64,000 nucleotides of DNA from Beroe forskalii (GCA_011033025.1 WFMF01000041.1:82706-146705), one strand, 5' to 3'. Counted from the first letter of the stretch, positions 10,264 through 20,456 are shown. The notes: generated by a model from the sequence alone, not told the origin. A program made the numbers and translations.

Positions 10264-13200
10264 TTAGTCAAATTCACTGTCCGCTTTCATCCAGAGATAT
10301 TCCTTGAGTTTAGTCTTAAAGGTTGTTAAGCAATTTTCAGATCTTATATTCAATGGAACTTCATTCCAAAGTAAATGTGTACGGTAGAAGTATGAATTTT
10401 TAAAAACATCTATTCTAAGTTTTATGGAGCATTCTAATTGAAGTTCATCAGATGATGACATACTCCTAGTATATCGAGTTAATTTTGGATCAGGGAGGTG
10501 CTTCTTCCTAAGATATTCAGGGATACTTGAAAATGGGCTAGGATGATTAAACATCTTATAGAACAAGACTAAGTCGTTATAATCAAACTTGTATTTCATT
10601 GGCAGGACATCTAGATTCTTTAATTTAAGGTGGTATTCTGATTTGGTATAGCTGCAAAAATCTTCACTGAAAACCCACTTAACGGCTCTTTTCTGCATGG
10701 CTTCAAACTTATCAATGTTTGTTTTGTGCACTGGCCTCCAAATTTGTGAACAGTGCTCAAACTGTGACCGAATTATAGCTAAAAATAAAATTTTACGTTG
10801 ATTTGTGTTTCTATTGAAGGAGCAATTTCTTCTAAGAAGGCCAATTTTTGACTGGCCTTATTTAGTAATTTTTGTGCTGGGCATTCCATTTTAGAGACGG
10901 GACAACTTGCACTCCTAAATCTTTTCGTTATCCGTGTAGTCAAGTTTCGTATCATAGAGATAGTATTCGAAATTACTGCTTGCCTTATTACTTAATTTAC
11001 AATTGAGAACTTTACATTTATCAAGGTGGAAGCGCATTTTATTACGTTCAGCCCACTTTTGGAGAGAGCTGATATCTTGTTGCAAGATTACACGATCGTG
11101 TTCATTGTTAATTTGCCTAAAGATTTTCATATCATCAGCATAAAGAAGAATCTTGGTTGAGATGTCGATAACCTCAGTTATATCGTTAATAAACAATACA
11201 AAGAGCAATGGACCTAAAATAGATCCTTGGGGTACCCCAGACAGAACTGGGGACATGCCTGAGAGAGAACCATCAATGGATACGCACTGTTGCCTTCCTT
11301 TAAGATATTCTTTAATGAATCTCAGTAGGTACCCATCAATGCCATAAGAAAATTTCAGTTTCTCTAAAATTATGTCATGATTTACACTATCAAATGCTTT
11401 TGCAAAATCGAAATATATAACATCCGTGGAGATTTTGCCATTTAGATTTAACGTAAGGGTGTCAACGTAATTTATCATTTGTGTTGTGCATGAGCGATTT
11501 GGCAAAAATCCGTGCTGTAGGGTAGAAATTTTGTACTTGCATTTTTCATGGAGGATATTGTGCAAACTTTTTTCAAATATTTTCATTACTAAGCTAGTGA
11601 GAGAAATGGGCCTGTAATTTTCAACGTCATCCTTCCTTCCTTTTTTATGAATAGGTACTACGTTAGCATTTTTCCAATCCTGTGGCAGCTCTCCAAGCTG
11701 GTAAGATTTATTAAAGAGTAGTGCAAGTGGTAAGCACAGAGAGCCGGCACAGTTTTTCAAAATGTACCCACTAATTCCGTCCGGTCCTGGGGCTTTGCTA
11801 GGCTTGACATTTTTGAGATAGCTAAAAATTTCCGCAGGAGAGAATTCCTCAGGGGCAAGGAAGTCTTGTAAGTTAATATCATATTTGCTTGCCTGGGAAA
11901 ATTGATCACAGAAAAATTTGTTAAAAATATCGCATTGGTCCTGGGTTTCAGAACGGTATCTGCCTTTATATTGTACAGATTCAGGAATGCGTCCACATTT
12001 TGTGCTAGATTTGATGAATGACCAAAATTTTTGTTGACCTGGTTGCTACCTACATGTTCAGAATTACACGGATCAGCTAAAATAAAATCACTTTTCTTTT
12101 CAAGGACTCGATTTTTGAATTTGATTTTAAATTCATCAAGTGCTTCTTTATCACTATCTAATCCAGATTTTTTATAAATTTTTCTAAGCTTATGTTTCTT
12201 TTTAGACATCATAAAAATTTCGGAGTCGAACCACGGTGGCTTTATGCGAAATTTAACGGACTTCATCGGAATATGGTTCCTCATAGCAATGTCCAATTTA
12301 GATTTAAAAAGGTTCCATGCTTGTGAGATTCCTAGGGTTCTAAACATGCTTGACCAGTCGTAGGCATAAAGTTCATTTTCAAGTTCAGGCCAATTCGCTT
12401 CATTATAGTTAAACACTCTACGCTTCTTAACTTTCCTCCTATTAACGTTTTTCTTTATTTTGAATTTAATAGAGTAATGATCTGAAGGGCAAATTAGATC
12501 AGGGGTAATGCAAATATCTTTAATGAGACCAGGCTGGTTCGTAAGTAGTAAGTCTAGGGTATTTCCATCTTTATGAGTAGGTTCGTTTATAAGGTTTTGA
12601 AATCCTAACTCAAAGAAAAGTTTGATATAATCGTTGTGAAGCTCATTAGTAGAGATAGGGCAGGACCAGTCCTTAACCGAGCTTAAGTTAAGATCACCTA
12701 TGATGACAATTTTAGAGTACTTCTTACATAATTCCCTATAATATATTTCAATGGAGTCTTAAGTGTCCTTTTTAGAGTAGTCGTATCTATAAAATGTACT
12801 GACACATAATTTGGAAGAATCATTAAATTTTATCTCAATCGAAAGAACAGGTAAGCCATCTGGATTTTTGACATTAACTTCCTTAGTTTCGATATCGAGT
12901 CCTTGTTTAGCAAGAATAAAAACGCCACCTCCCCCCACCTTGTTATACTTTTTCTTATCTATCTTAGATCTATCATTTCGCCACATTTTATAAAATTCTT
13001 CTTCGATAATTTCGTTGTTATGTATATGCTCATTAATCCATGATTCATTGACAATAACAATATCTGGTTTATTCATGTGCAAAAAATTTTGGAAGTCAAG
13101 TAATTTATGAGTCTGGAAGATTGGTTGCTTTCCGCGCATGCTAGACATCAATATAAAGCCCTGTGCATTGCAGTATGCAACAGACAGGTCTTTACTCATT

Positions 13201-13823
13201 GGGCCAGGATTAAGTATACTTGGATTTACAACTACTATCAAGGCCAAGTTGAGGAGCGTCAGATAATACGAGCATGTGTTAATGAAATATGATGAAATAT
13301 TCAAATTCTTCGACCTAAGTTTCACACGCATCAGACGAAGTCGATATAACAGTGGATACTGGTATATATTCAGGTAGTAGGACGACGATTTGTTAACTAG
13401 AAACGGCAGTAAATTACAAAATAGTCTATTTGATAGAACAGTCATTAAGACAGCCCAGTTCACCAGGATCCTAGTTTTCGAATTAAGAAGATATAGTTGA
13501 CTATCGACCGCTTTAAACGCAACTTGTTTGATAAATCGGTTTGGGCAATCGCTGGTATTGACTGTTAGTATGGTAAAGCTAAGTAGGAGTAAAAATAGAC
13601 TCAAGAATAAAGAAACACCTCCCGAGATCAAATCTTTTCTAAGAAAATTTTCTTGCTGTTCATTATTTTCCATGAGCCTAAAAATTGCAGAGAGGCTAAT
13701 AAATTGCAAAATTGTAGAGTAAGATAAGAAAGTACTTACAGGATCGTTTGTTTTCCTCCTTTGGCCTGTCCCTCCTCCGAATAAACCTGTCACCTGCCTG
13801 TGATGTTGTGCTGAAACTCCCAT
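10264..13823 (-). pseudogene. LINE ORF2: endonuclease-reverse transcriptase, broken
   Basis: This polyprotein would nick target DNA and copy the element RNA onto the nick (target-primed reverse transcription). Residues 1-200 of the first open segment are hydrophobic and end in an NPGP motif. An APE-type endonuclease follows, with the Glu of VNESW, GDLN (about 12685-12700) and SDH (about 12475-12485). The reverse transcriptase has YFDFAKAFD, GVPQGSILGP and YADD (about 11130-11142). The C-terminal part has the usual SQIW, MQKRAVKW and LWNEVP blocks. Damage seen: an in-frame TAA at 12759-12761, a frameshift near 12040, and at least two shifts between about 10855 and 10925. Everything else is readable, so decay is recent. 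The copy is not autonomous. Confidence 0.95.
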
Positions 13824-13980
13824 GATGGTTGAGCCAGTTGATAATGAAGGGGCAGGATTACCTGAGTATTAAAAGCAATTTAGTTCATTTTAAGATTTCT
13901 CCTCCAAACTTCCAAAGATAGTGGCCTAGCCCGAAAACACCCCACCTACATCATAGATCAAAGAGAAAAATGTTAATAAT

Positions 13981-15576
13981 TTAATGCCCATTTAGAAATG
14001 GTCTATATCCACAGGGTTCTGCCTGATGCCTACTTATGTGTTCCTTCATCAGTTTCTTACCACGCTCATTCATGTGCAACCCGTCTCTAACGAAGAAACC
14101 TAAATCAATGAAGCCATTAGGCTGCAGATACTGGTAAAAGACATTAATCAACTTTACCCTTTGAAAAGAAATTTCTAAATCAAACAGAAAGTTATTGAAG
14201 GACTTAATTCTGACTAGGTGATTGAACCTGTGGCAAATTCTAGGGGGAACATTGAATATCATGACGCGTGCATTAGGAAACAATTTTAAAAGCTCATTAA
14301 TAAGTCTATCATATTGGTTCATGATCTTAAGCTGTGATAGGTTTAGGTCACTGAGGTCATTGGTACCTACACATACCGTCACCGACTTAATTCGCTCGTA
14401 CTCTGAGACAGGCAGCTCGTCCCGATTGTCCTGGAGCATCGGGATGATGTCAGGTATCTCTCCTCCTCCTCTGGTGATGGTGAGGCAGTTGGCGATGTTG
14501 ATGCCGCGAGTCAGGGAATCCCCAATGACCAGGTGCTCGGGGACCTCTGACATCGAAACCACCTGGCTCCTGCCATTAGTCCTGGAGAAGGCAGGGACGA
14601 TGGCCCGTCTGGCTACTGGTGGGGGTATCCTACTGGGGTCTGCTAGGCTGTCACCTTGCGGGGCTGGTGTGGCAATAGGTGGCTCCTGCTGCTGCTCGCC
14701 ACTAACCTGGGGTTCCTCTGGGTCAGATGCCGCAAGCCTCCTGAAAGAGAGACACCACCTGGTAGCCCCCGCTGAACCTGTGTCTGTTCTAGACACCCCG
14801 TGTCTCAGGTTTCTCTGGCACCCGGGAGACATGACCAGCAGTGATCTGTGCTTCAGCTCCTGTGTGATGATTGGAGCACTGCTAGTGAGATCGTAGAAAT
14901 CTATGGATCTCGAAGCACCCAGTGAAACATTGCAGATTGGGTGCTGCTGATCAATGACCCTTTCATTGTCCTGGTGCGGTTTGACCTGAGCACCTCCTCC
15001 CTGATAGCAGGACACAAGACAACAGTCCAGGCTAGTTTCCATGGTCCTGTTAAGTGTCCTCATCAGCATATCTATCTGGGGGTATGAGGTGATGGGGGAG
15101 GCTTGATGCTGGGTGCCTCCAAACTTATAGGGCTGATCTGACCTGGCTAACCACTTGTAGCCCAGCTGCCCATTGTCACAGCCAACGAAGAGACCCATCA
15201 CTTCATTGAGCAGTTCTTCCTCAAGGTCCCCACTAATCCAGTCCAGGCTCTCTGAAAACTGGACGAAGTCATGCAGCTGTCTCATCTGAGGGGGTGACAC
15301 GTCCTGGCACGGTAGTTCCTCAGACTCGGACTCAGTGATCTGACCGTCTGAGTAGTCCTCCTCGTCAGTCCCAGGGTTGGAAAGATGCTCAACCCTGTCT
15401 TCCATGACCTTAATCAATTTAATGAGCAAATCGATGTCTTGAGTCTCCTTAATTAAGTTCTCGTAAGTTTCTATGTTTGTTACTTCCATGATTGATGTTG
15501 ACAGGGTGAGTCCGGATTGGGATGCACCAGGGGCAGTCAGAGGGATGGGTCTCATGGGGCGCAGGGATGTGCACAT
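13981..15576 (-). CDS. LINE ORF1: AlkB-like dioxygenase fused to SGNH hydrolase
   Basis: Intact, 531 residues. Residues 30-65 are acidic and helical. Residues ~110-282 match an AlkB-type 2-oxoglutarate/Fe(II) dioxygenase: iron ligands H201-x-D203 and H259, and the 2-oxoglutarate signature RWCLSFR (R273, R279), which parallels R-x-N-x-T-F-R of AlkB with the same spacing. YKFGG and SPGCQ fit the nucleotide-lid and late-strand positions. A Pro/Gln-rich linker follows (~283-345). Residues ~347-515 form an SGNH hydrolase: GDSL with S354, GTND (404-407) and DGLH (D498, H501). SGNH esterase domains are known in ORF1 of CR1-like LINEs. AlkB enzymes remove N-methyl lesions from nucleic acids, and some plant RNA viruses carry one. 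A role in demethylating element RNA is inference. The start could also be M30 (15489). Confidence 0.9.
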   Translation of the reverse strand: MCTSLRPMRPIPLTAPGASQSGLTLSTSIMEVTNIETYENLIKETQDIDLLIKLIKVMEDRVEHLSNPGTDEEDYSDGQITESESEELPCQDVSPPQMRQLHDFVQFSESLDWISGDLEEELLNEVMGLFVGCDNGQLGYKWLARSDQPYKFGGTQHQASPITSYPQIDMLMRTLNRTMETSLDCCLVSCYQGGGAQVKPHQDNERVIDQQHPICNVSLGASRSIDFYDLTSSAPIITQELKHRSLLVMSPGCQRNLRHGVSRTDTGSAGATRWCLSFRRLAASDPEEPQVSGEQQQEPPIATPAPQGDSLADPSRIPPPVARRAIVPAFSRTNGRSQVVSMSEVPEHLVIGDSLTRGINIANCLTITRGGGEIPDIIPMLQDNRDELPVSEYERIKSVTVCVGTNDLSDLNLSQLKIMNQYDRLINELLKLFPNARVMIFNVPPRICHRFNHLVRIKSFNNFLFDLEISFQRVKLINVFYQYLQPNGFIDLGFFVRDGLHMNERGKKLMKEHISRHQAEPCGYRPFLNGH

Positions 15577-16861
15577 CGGAGGGATGGACGAGATTAGCAG
15601 AGGGAGCCGCCTCCCAGGCAGTCAGCACACAGCGGCAGCGTGCGGGGTGTAGCCACCAGCAGTCACCTGTCAGGAAAAGAAGAAGGCAGTCGAAACTAAA
15701 ACCAAAATCGATGAAGGGAGAAATAATTTGTCAGCTAATCAAGGCTTGAATAATTTTCACTGTCAGGGGTAAATTTGCTTATCGTCATAATTATTTAAAA
15801 TTGGATACATACATACAGACACCTACACATACACATTGAACACTGATTACAGAGAATGAATAAGTGTGTCACATGCTGCGTAGCATCAAGTATAGGTATT
15901 AGTGGCATTAGACAATGGCTAGTGGTCATGACTAAATGAGGTGAATAATGAAGGGGGGTGGGGGGAAGGGCAGGGAAAAGTTACTGTAACTCAAAATAAG
16001 ATCATAAAAATAATATCAGCAAATAAATAATTCATATAAAATCCTAGCAAGTCACAAATTTGCCATCTTTATGATGGGGATTAGTAGATTGTGCCCTATT
16101 GGCAGCCGAGTTTCTAAACCCTACGTACTATATCCTTATATCTTCAGGCAGTTTGATCAAAAACTTTCCAGAAAAGTTACTAATCTTTAAAAATTTTCAA
16201 AGCCGAAACAGTAAAATACAAGTTATCTGAATATATTCAAATAGTAATTGTTGTTAATTTTGTATGATATATAACTGGTGACACACATTCTGCAGGTCAG
16301 GCCACTGAGGGTAAACGAAGTTCCCTCAGAGGGTTAGCTGACCTGCGAAGGTTGTCACCCACTTGCGGCAGAGAAACATGCGTTTAAGGCCACGTTTTGG
16401 CTGGGCTGATTTGCAATTAACCTACTAGCCTAGACAACACTTTATACTTTCATACCATTACCAAATTTGAGGATGATCAACTTTTTGGTTAAGGGAAGGA
16501 GCCATGTGTGTGTAGGTTGAGTGTTAATGATTTGTGAGTATGTCTATACAAAGGACAATGACAATACACAACAAAACATCAAGATACTTAACTTATGAAG
16601 GAGGTCAGTTGCCAGGCTTCTGATGAGGCACCCCGCACGCCACCGCTGCACGCCTCTCACCTAGGGAGGCCGGCAACCCACCGCACACACGTCCATCCTC
16701 CTCCGAGCACCCCCCACGCACCAGGAACCAGAGCCCACGTCATGCCCCCAAGGAAACACTAGCCCGCCCCTTCATCATTGCCCCGACGTAACCGTTTAGT
16801 TCTCCATCCGTTAATTTACATTGCTCATCCTCAAATTTGATTGTATAAAGTAGTGTTGTAA
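15577..16861 (-). other. LINE 5' region
   Basis: This lies upstream of ORF1 on the minus strand. The outermost ~250 bases (16600-16800) are strongly G-rich on the sense strand, as in many LINE promoters. A multi-step hairpin (16277-16359) lies within it. A strong 3' splice-site-like sequence, TTCTTTTCCTGACAG, ends at 15667 on the sense strand, 90 bases before the ORF1 start. No open frame of note is present. Confidence 0.55.
16277..16359. repeat. Three-step hairpin in the LINE 5' region
   Basis: Nested pairing: GGTGACA (16277-16283) with TGTCACC (16353-16359); GCAGGTCAG (16292-16300) with CTGACCTGC (16338-16346); CTGAGGG (16305-16311) with CCCTCAG (16323-16329). All three stems are perfect and coaxial, so an RNA structure is plausible. 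The function is unknown. Confidence 0.8.
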
Positions 16862-17138
16862 AGCAGAGCCTGGGTATCTCTTCTTTTGGAACATTTCCCT
16901 AGCAGAGCCTGGGTATCTCTTCTTTTGGAACATTTCCCTAGCAGAGCCTGGGTATCTCTTCTTTTGGAACATTTCCCTAGCAGAGCCTGGGTATCTCTTC
17001 TTTTAGGGAACATTTCCCTAGCAGAGCCTGGGTATCTCTTCTTTTGGAACATTTCCCTAGCAGAGCCTGGGTATCTCTTCTTTTGGAACATTTCCCTAGC
17101 AGAGCCTGGGTATCTCTTCTTTTGGAACATTTCCCTCG
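16862..17138. repeat. 39-bp minisatellite, right block (~7 copies)
   Basis: Same unit and orientation as the left block at 7508-9272, starting in register at AGCAGAGCC. One copy carries a 4-5-base insertion (TTTTAGGGAACATTTCC near 17000-17015). It is followed by unique sequence from CGTTATTATATGC. Confidence 0.97.
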
Positions 17139-17301
17139 TTATTATATGCAATATAATATGATGAGGATGCCAATTACTTTTAAATGATTCGGTCGAGAAA
17201 GAAAAGCGAGATAAGGTTTTTGATTCGTAAGTTAATGTTGTTTCACATCGGAGGTCGTGTAAAAGCATACTAATGACCCACTGCTGAATCGCTACTGAAG
17301 G

Positions 17302-17412
17302 GTTTAGTAACGAGTAAAAGTTACTAAACGTAATATTACACACGAAGGCCGGAGGCCCGAGTGTGTAATATGGCATTGAAAAACCGAGGCCGAAGGCCGA
17401 GGTTTTTTAATG
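17302..17412. repeat. Cluster of three adjacent hairpins
   Basis: Stem 1: GTTTAGTAAC (17302-17311) with GTTACTAAAC (17320-17329). Stem 2: ATATTACACAC (17333-17343) with GTGTGTAATAT (17361-17371), capped by GGCCGGAGGCC. Stem 3: CATTGAAAAACC (17374-17385) with GGTTTTTTAATG (17401-17412), capped by GGCCGAAGGCC. Stems 2 and 3 share the same architecture, an AT-rich stem with a GGCC-xxx-GGCC cap, which suggests duplication or a common function. Confidence 0.8.
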
Positions 17413-18059
17413 CTGAGTTTAGCAACTTTACGAGTTATTAAACTGAATTATGCACCGTAATTACTCGAAAAAATGACAATATTTTCAAACACACAAGGAA
17501 ATGTTTTAAATCAAGATTTGAAGGTACTGTTTGCTCAACTGTGTGAAATAAATTGTTACGCACTGTTCTACTGCACCACAATAAATTATTATGACCTACA
17601 GTGCGTAATAAATTCAGATATCGGGCTTTTACAGTGCGCAATAATTTATTGCACACGGTACCCTGGTGCCTATAGGGTTTTTGAAGACATAGCATAAACA
17701 CGCTTGGAAGGTGCATAATGCCCCTCTGGTGAACCCATTGTTCGGGCACTTATCATGTCACTCATTGAATTTTTAAAAGCACTTTTATTTTAATCTTAAT
17801 TAACACACCTCGCAAAATGCAACTAAACGTACCTTTGGCGCCCTTCACTGCGCTTCGTACAGTTAATCAAGTTAGCAGAGTAAAATTAAAAGGGGGTCAC
17901 CACTCACCAGGGGGTAAGCAGGGGTCATTGTTATTCTTTGATACGACCCCATCGAATCTTTCGTCGATGATTCCTTGTTACCGTGCATAGCTTCAATATA
18001 TGCGCAGTTTTGTAACATGGCAAATGGTACTTACTGCCATATTTCCTTATCTACTTAAA
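17413..18059. other. AT-rich sequence, no gene recognised
   Basis: GCACTGT and ACAGTGC occur several times between 17555 and 17650 in mixed orientation, next to AATAAATTATT tracts, so small inverted repeats are possible. No coding signal was seen. Confidence 0.45.
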
Positions 18060-18690
18060 TAGTTAAATTAATCATTGAAAAGTTAAAATGAGCTATTGAA
18101 ATGATTTAACATCAAACATTGGAATGGTTCAAGATGAACTATTGAAATGATTCAATATGAACCATTGAAATGATTCAATAACCAATATGAACCATTTCAT
18201 TTGAAATGATTCAACATTCAGAACTTTTGAAATGATTCAGCATGAACCATTCAAATCCAATGTCTTATCTATAGAGGTGTATGGGTAAACTACAAACATA
18301 ACAAAATACTGCATATCGATTTTCTAATTCAAGGATTGACATGAGAGGTGGAAGAGACTAAACTGTGAATCATCAGCAGTTACCCTACAGTTGTAAGGTT
18401 TCCCTGCCATCTGCGATGTAGGTGTCCCATCAGCAGGTGACAAAGGGAAACGGAGGGGTTTCGGCCCACGTACCCCTCACAGCTTAAAACTGCAAGGCTG
18501 GGCCACCCAGGACTCCGGATTCCTGAGCAGCACAGTTTAGAGGGAAGGGGGAGGAACTTTTAAATCGTTCATCATGAACCATTGAAATGATTCATGACGA
18601 AGCATTGTAGTTATTCGATATTATGAACCATTGAAATAATTCGACATCAACCATTGAAATGATTCAACTTGAACCATTGCCGTCGAATCA
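18060..18690. repeat. Diverged ~21-bp tandem repeat split by a SINE-like insert
   Basis: Degenerate copies of TGAACCATTGAAATGATTCA occur at about 18075-18250 and again at 18565-18680. The ~300 bases between are the SINE-like repeat listed next. This is another case in which an interspersed element sits inside a tandem array. Confidence 0.75.
18253..18560 (-). mobile_element. SINE-like repeat, copy 1
   Basis: On the minus strand this matches 32078-32378 (plus) over ~300 bases with roughly 85-90% identity by eye. Near its 5' end, TGGCCCAGCCTTG resembles a pol III A box. About 45 bases on, GGGCCGAAACC (GGGTCGAAACC in copy 2) resembles a B box. A tRNA-derived SINE is therefore likely. A truncated third copy lies at 61068-61215. 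A clear target duplication was not found. Confidence 0.65.
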
Positions 18691-18821
18691 AATGTATCAT
18701 GTATGGATCTTTAACTCTTGCATCTTTACATATTTTTATTTTGAAGGTTTTACTTCTATTCCAACAGCTGTTACAGCCAATGACAGGAATCGAAGGATTC
18801 AAGTGTAATCAAGCCAGTGAC

Positions 18822-19030
18822 GGTTAAGGAAGTGTAATCCATACTTTATTCACCGAGACTTCGCTGCAATGGGCAGCTCCTCATTTAACCCTCCCGCACA
18901 GTTTACTGTACGTGTGGCTGCTTGGGTGGGAGTTCTTACCCTTAGCACGATAGGCAAAGCCGGGAATCGAACGATCAACCTTTCGATTGAAAAAATTATG
19001 CCTTAACCTCTGCGCTACCTAGCCACACAC
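18822..19030 (-). mobile_element. tRNA-derived SINE
   Basis: On the minus strand a 72-base tRNA-like head (19024-18953) starts GGCTAGGTAGCGCAGAGG (A box) and contains GTTCGATTCCCGG (B box), ending TTTGCC, which pairs partly with the 5' GGCTAGG. A non-tRNA body follows (GAGGAGCTGCCCATTGCAGC) and ends near GTGAATAAAGTATGG. The anticodon arm is degenerate, so this is not a functional tRNA gene. Confidence 0.75.
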
Positions 19031-19367
19031 ATTCAGCTCAGGGTGTTCCAAATTAATGTTTTTCGCACTGTTGAAATTATTGAAAGTTTCCCATGTTCAC
19101 TGTTTTCACTTTTCATAGTCAAGCAGTAATAGGGATTATGATTCTTCTAAAGTTCTAAGAACGTTTACCTTTGAATTTCATACTTATTAAACTAAAATGT
19201 CAACTCAATGCTCGTGACCTCAATGCTCGCCATGAAATTTCAACATCTAGGCGAAGAAAATTTCGATTCTTTACACTCTATATTACATTATTACAAAATA
19301 ACATTATTAGATCTGTTAGCAGAGATTGATGATTTGCTTCAACAAGCCTCAAGTCTGCTGTGATATG
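19031..19367. other. Unique spacer, nothing recognised
   Basis: Ordinary AT-rich sequence between the tRNA SINE and the dimeric foldback element. Confidence 0.5.
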
Positions 19368-20239
19368 AGGGGTTATTCATAAGAATGAGACTGAGACTTA
19401 AGCCAGAGACTCAAATCCGAGACTCAAAAAAGTAAGTCAAACATTTTGTATTCATAAACACGATCCAAGCCGTGAGTCTCTGGCTCATGGCTTGGATTAA
19501 AGGAGTCTCGGATCATTGGCTTAAAAATAATGGGTCGTTGGTCTAGTCCTTCGGATCACCGACTTAGGTACCGGATTACTGATTATGAGTCTCGGCTTGC
19601 CGCATTGAGTTTGGATTACGGGAATTTGAGTCTCGACTCAGTGGATTGCACATTTTTGGCTTCTTTTTTAAGTCTGCGAAGCTGGAACTCAATTTTTTGG
19701 ATCATTCGGCGGTACGGCTCAGTGTCGGCTCACTAAAAGTAACAATAAACTAATAAGCCTGCTGGATAACTGCATGACCGAAACAAATAAATTGACAAGT
19801 CTTATATCACCTATCATAATTTCGTAAAAGCTAAAATACTAAAATGTGACATCATCATCGTGTAAAAGTAAATCCAACAAATAAATTCAAAAGAACGACG
19901 ATCAAATGTAAAGTTGAGGTCTAAATAGTACGGATGGAGCAAACATAGATCACTTCAACGATTAAGTTGCACGGGTGTCCTGGACTCAAATGTCTATGAA
20001 AGTTTGATACTGTCGAAAACACGCTACTACCAAGCATTTGATAAACAACTGACACAAGAGCTCAAATCACATACTATGAAAACTGCCATTCGATCGCTTA
20101 ATCAGAAATAAACCAGGACACAAAACAAACATGGTAACACACGGATGGAGTAATCAACCACGTCTGAGTGGCCTTGCATAGTTATTAGTTACGTTATCTA
20201 TGTTTGCACATTATGTTGCCTTTCTAACCCTGAGATATG

Positions 20240-20290
20240 CACAGTCCAAACTACAGCACTTCTGTACTGTAGTTTGTATATTAAAATACC
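20240..20290 (-). repeat. Dispersed motif family, minus-strand copy
   Basis: On the minus strand, ATATACAAACTACAGTACAG is followed by AAGTGCTGTAGTTTGG. It lies inside the first foldback copy only; the second copy lacks it, so it inserted or was lost after duplication. Confidence 0.5.
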
Positions 20291-20456
20291 ATAGTGTTCC
20301 TTATCTCTATTTTACCTTGTGTTATCGTATATACTATATACCGTTTATATACCGTAGATAGAATGTGCGAAAACAATCGTGATTGAAACGAACGTGATGG
20401 AAAGTGGAAACGAAGATAAACTACGGTTACTTGTTTCAATTATCTCCTTCTCTGCT

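Larger units (their letters stand above)
9272..16861 (-). mobile_element. APE-type LINE (CR1/L2-like), near full length, inserted in the 39-bp array
   Basis: The element reads on the minus strand: 5' region (16861-15577), ORF1 (15576-13981), a 157-base gap, ORF2 (13823-10264), a 3' region of ~1 kb, and an A-rich tail (AAATAAAAAAAATAAAAA on the minus strand) that abuts the array at 9272. The 39-bp unit is cut at CCCTA and resumes at AGCAGAG, so the insertion left at most 1 bp of duplication. Clade assignment rests on an endonuclease of the APE type, the reverse transcriptase motifs and an esterase domain in ORF1, as known in CR1 and L2 relatives. A hAT-like MITE later landed in the 3' region. 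The exact 5' end is uncertain because 16436-16485 and 16815-16860 form an inverted repeat that could belong to a further small insertion. Confidence 0.92.

Noticed and set aside
16277-16359. Possible HDV-like ribozyme at the LINE 5' end
   Set aside because: The stems nest in a simple hairpin, not the double pseudoknot needed, and it lies ~500 bases inside the presumed 5' end.
18953-19024. 72-base tRNA gene candidate
   Set aside because: A and B boxes are present, but the anticodon arm does not form and a SINE body follows directly.
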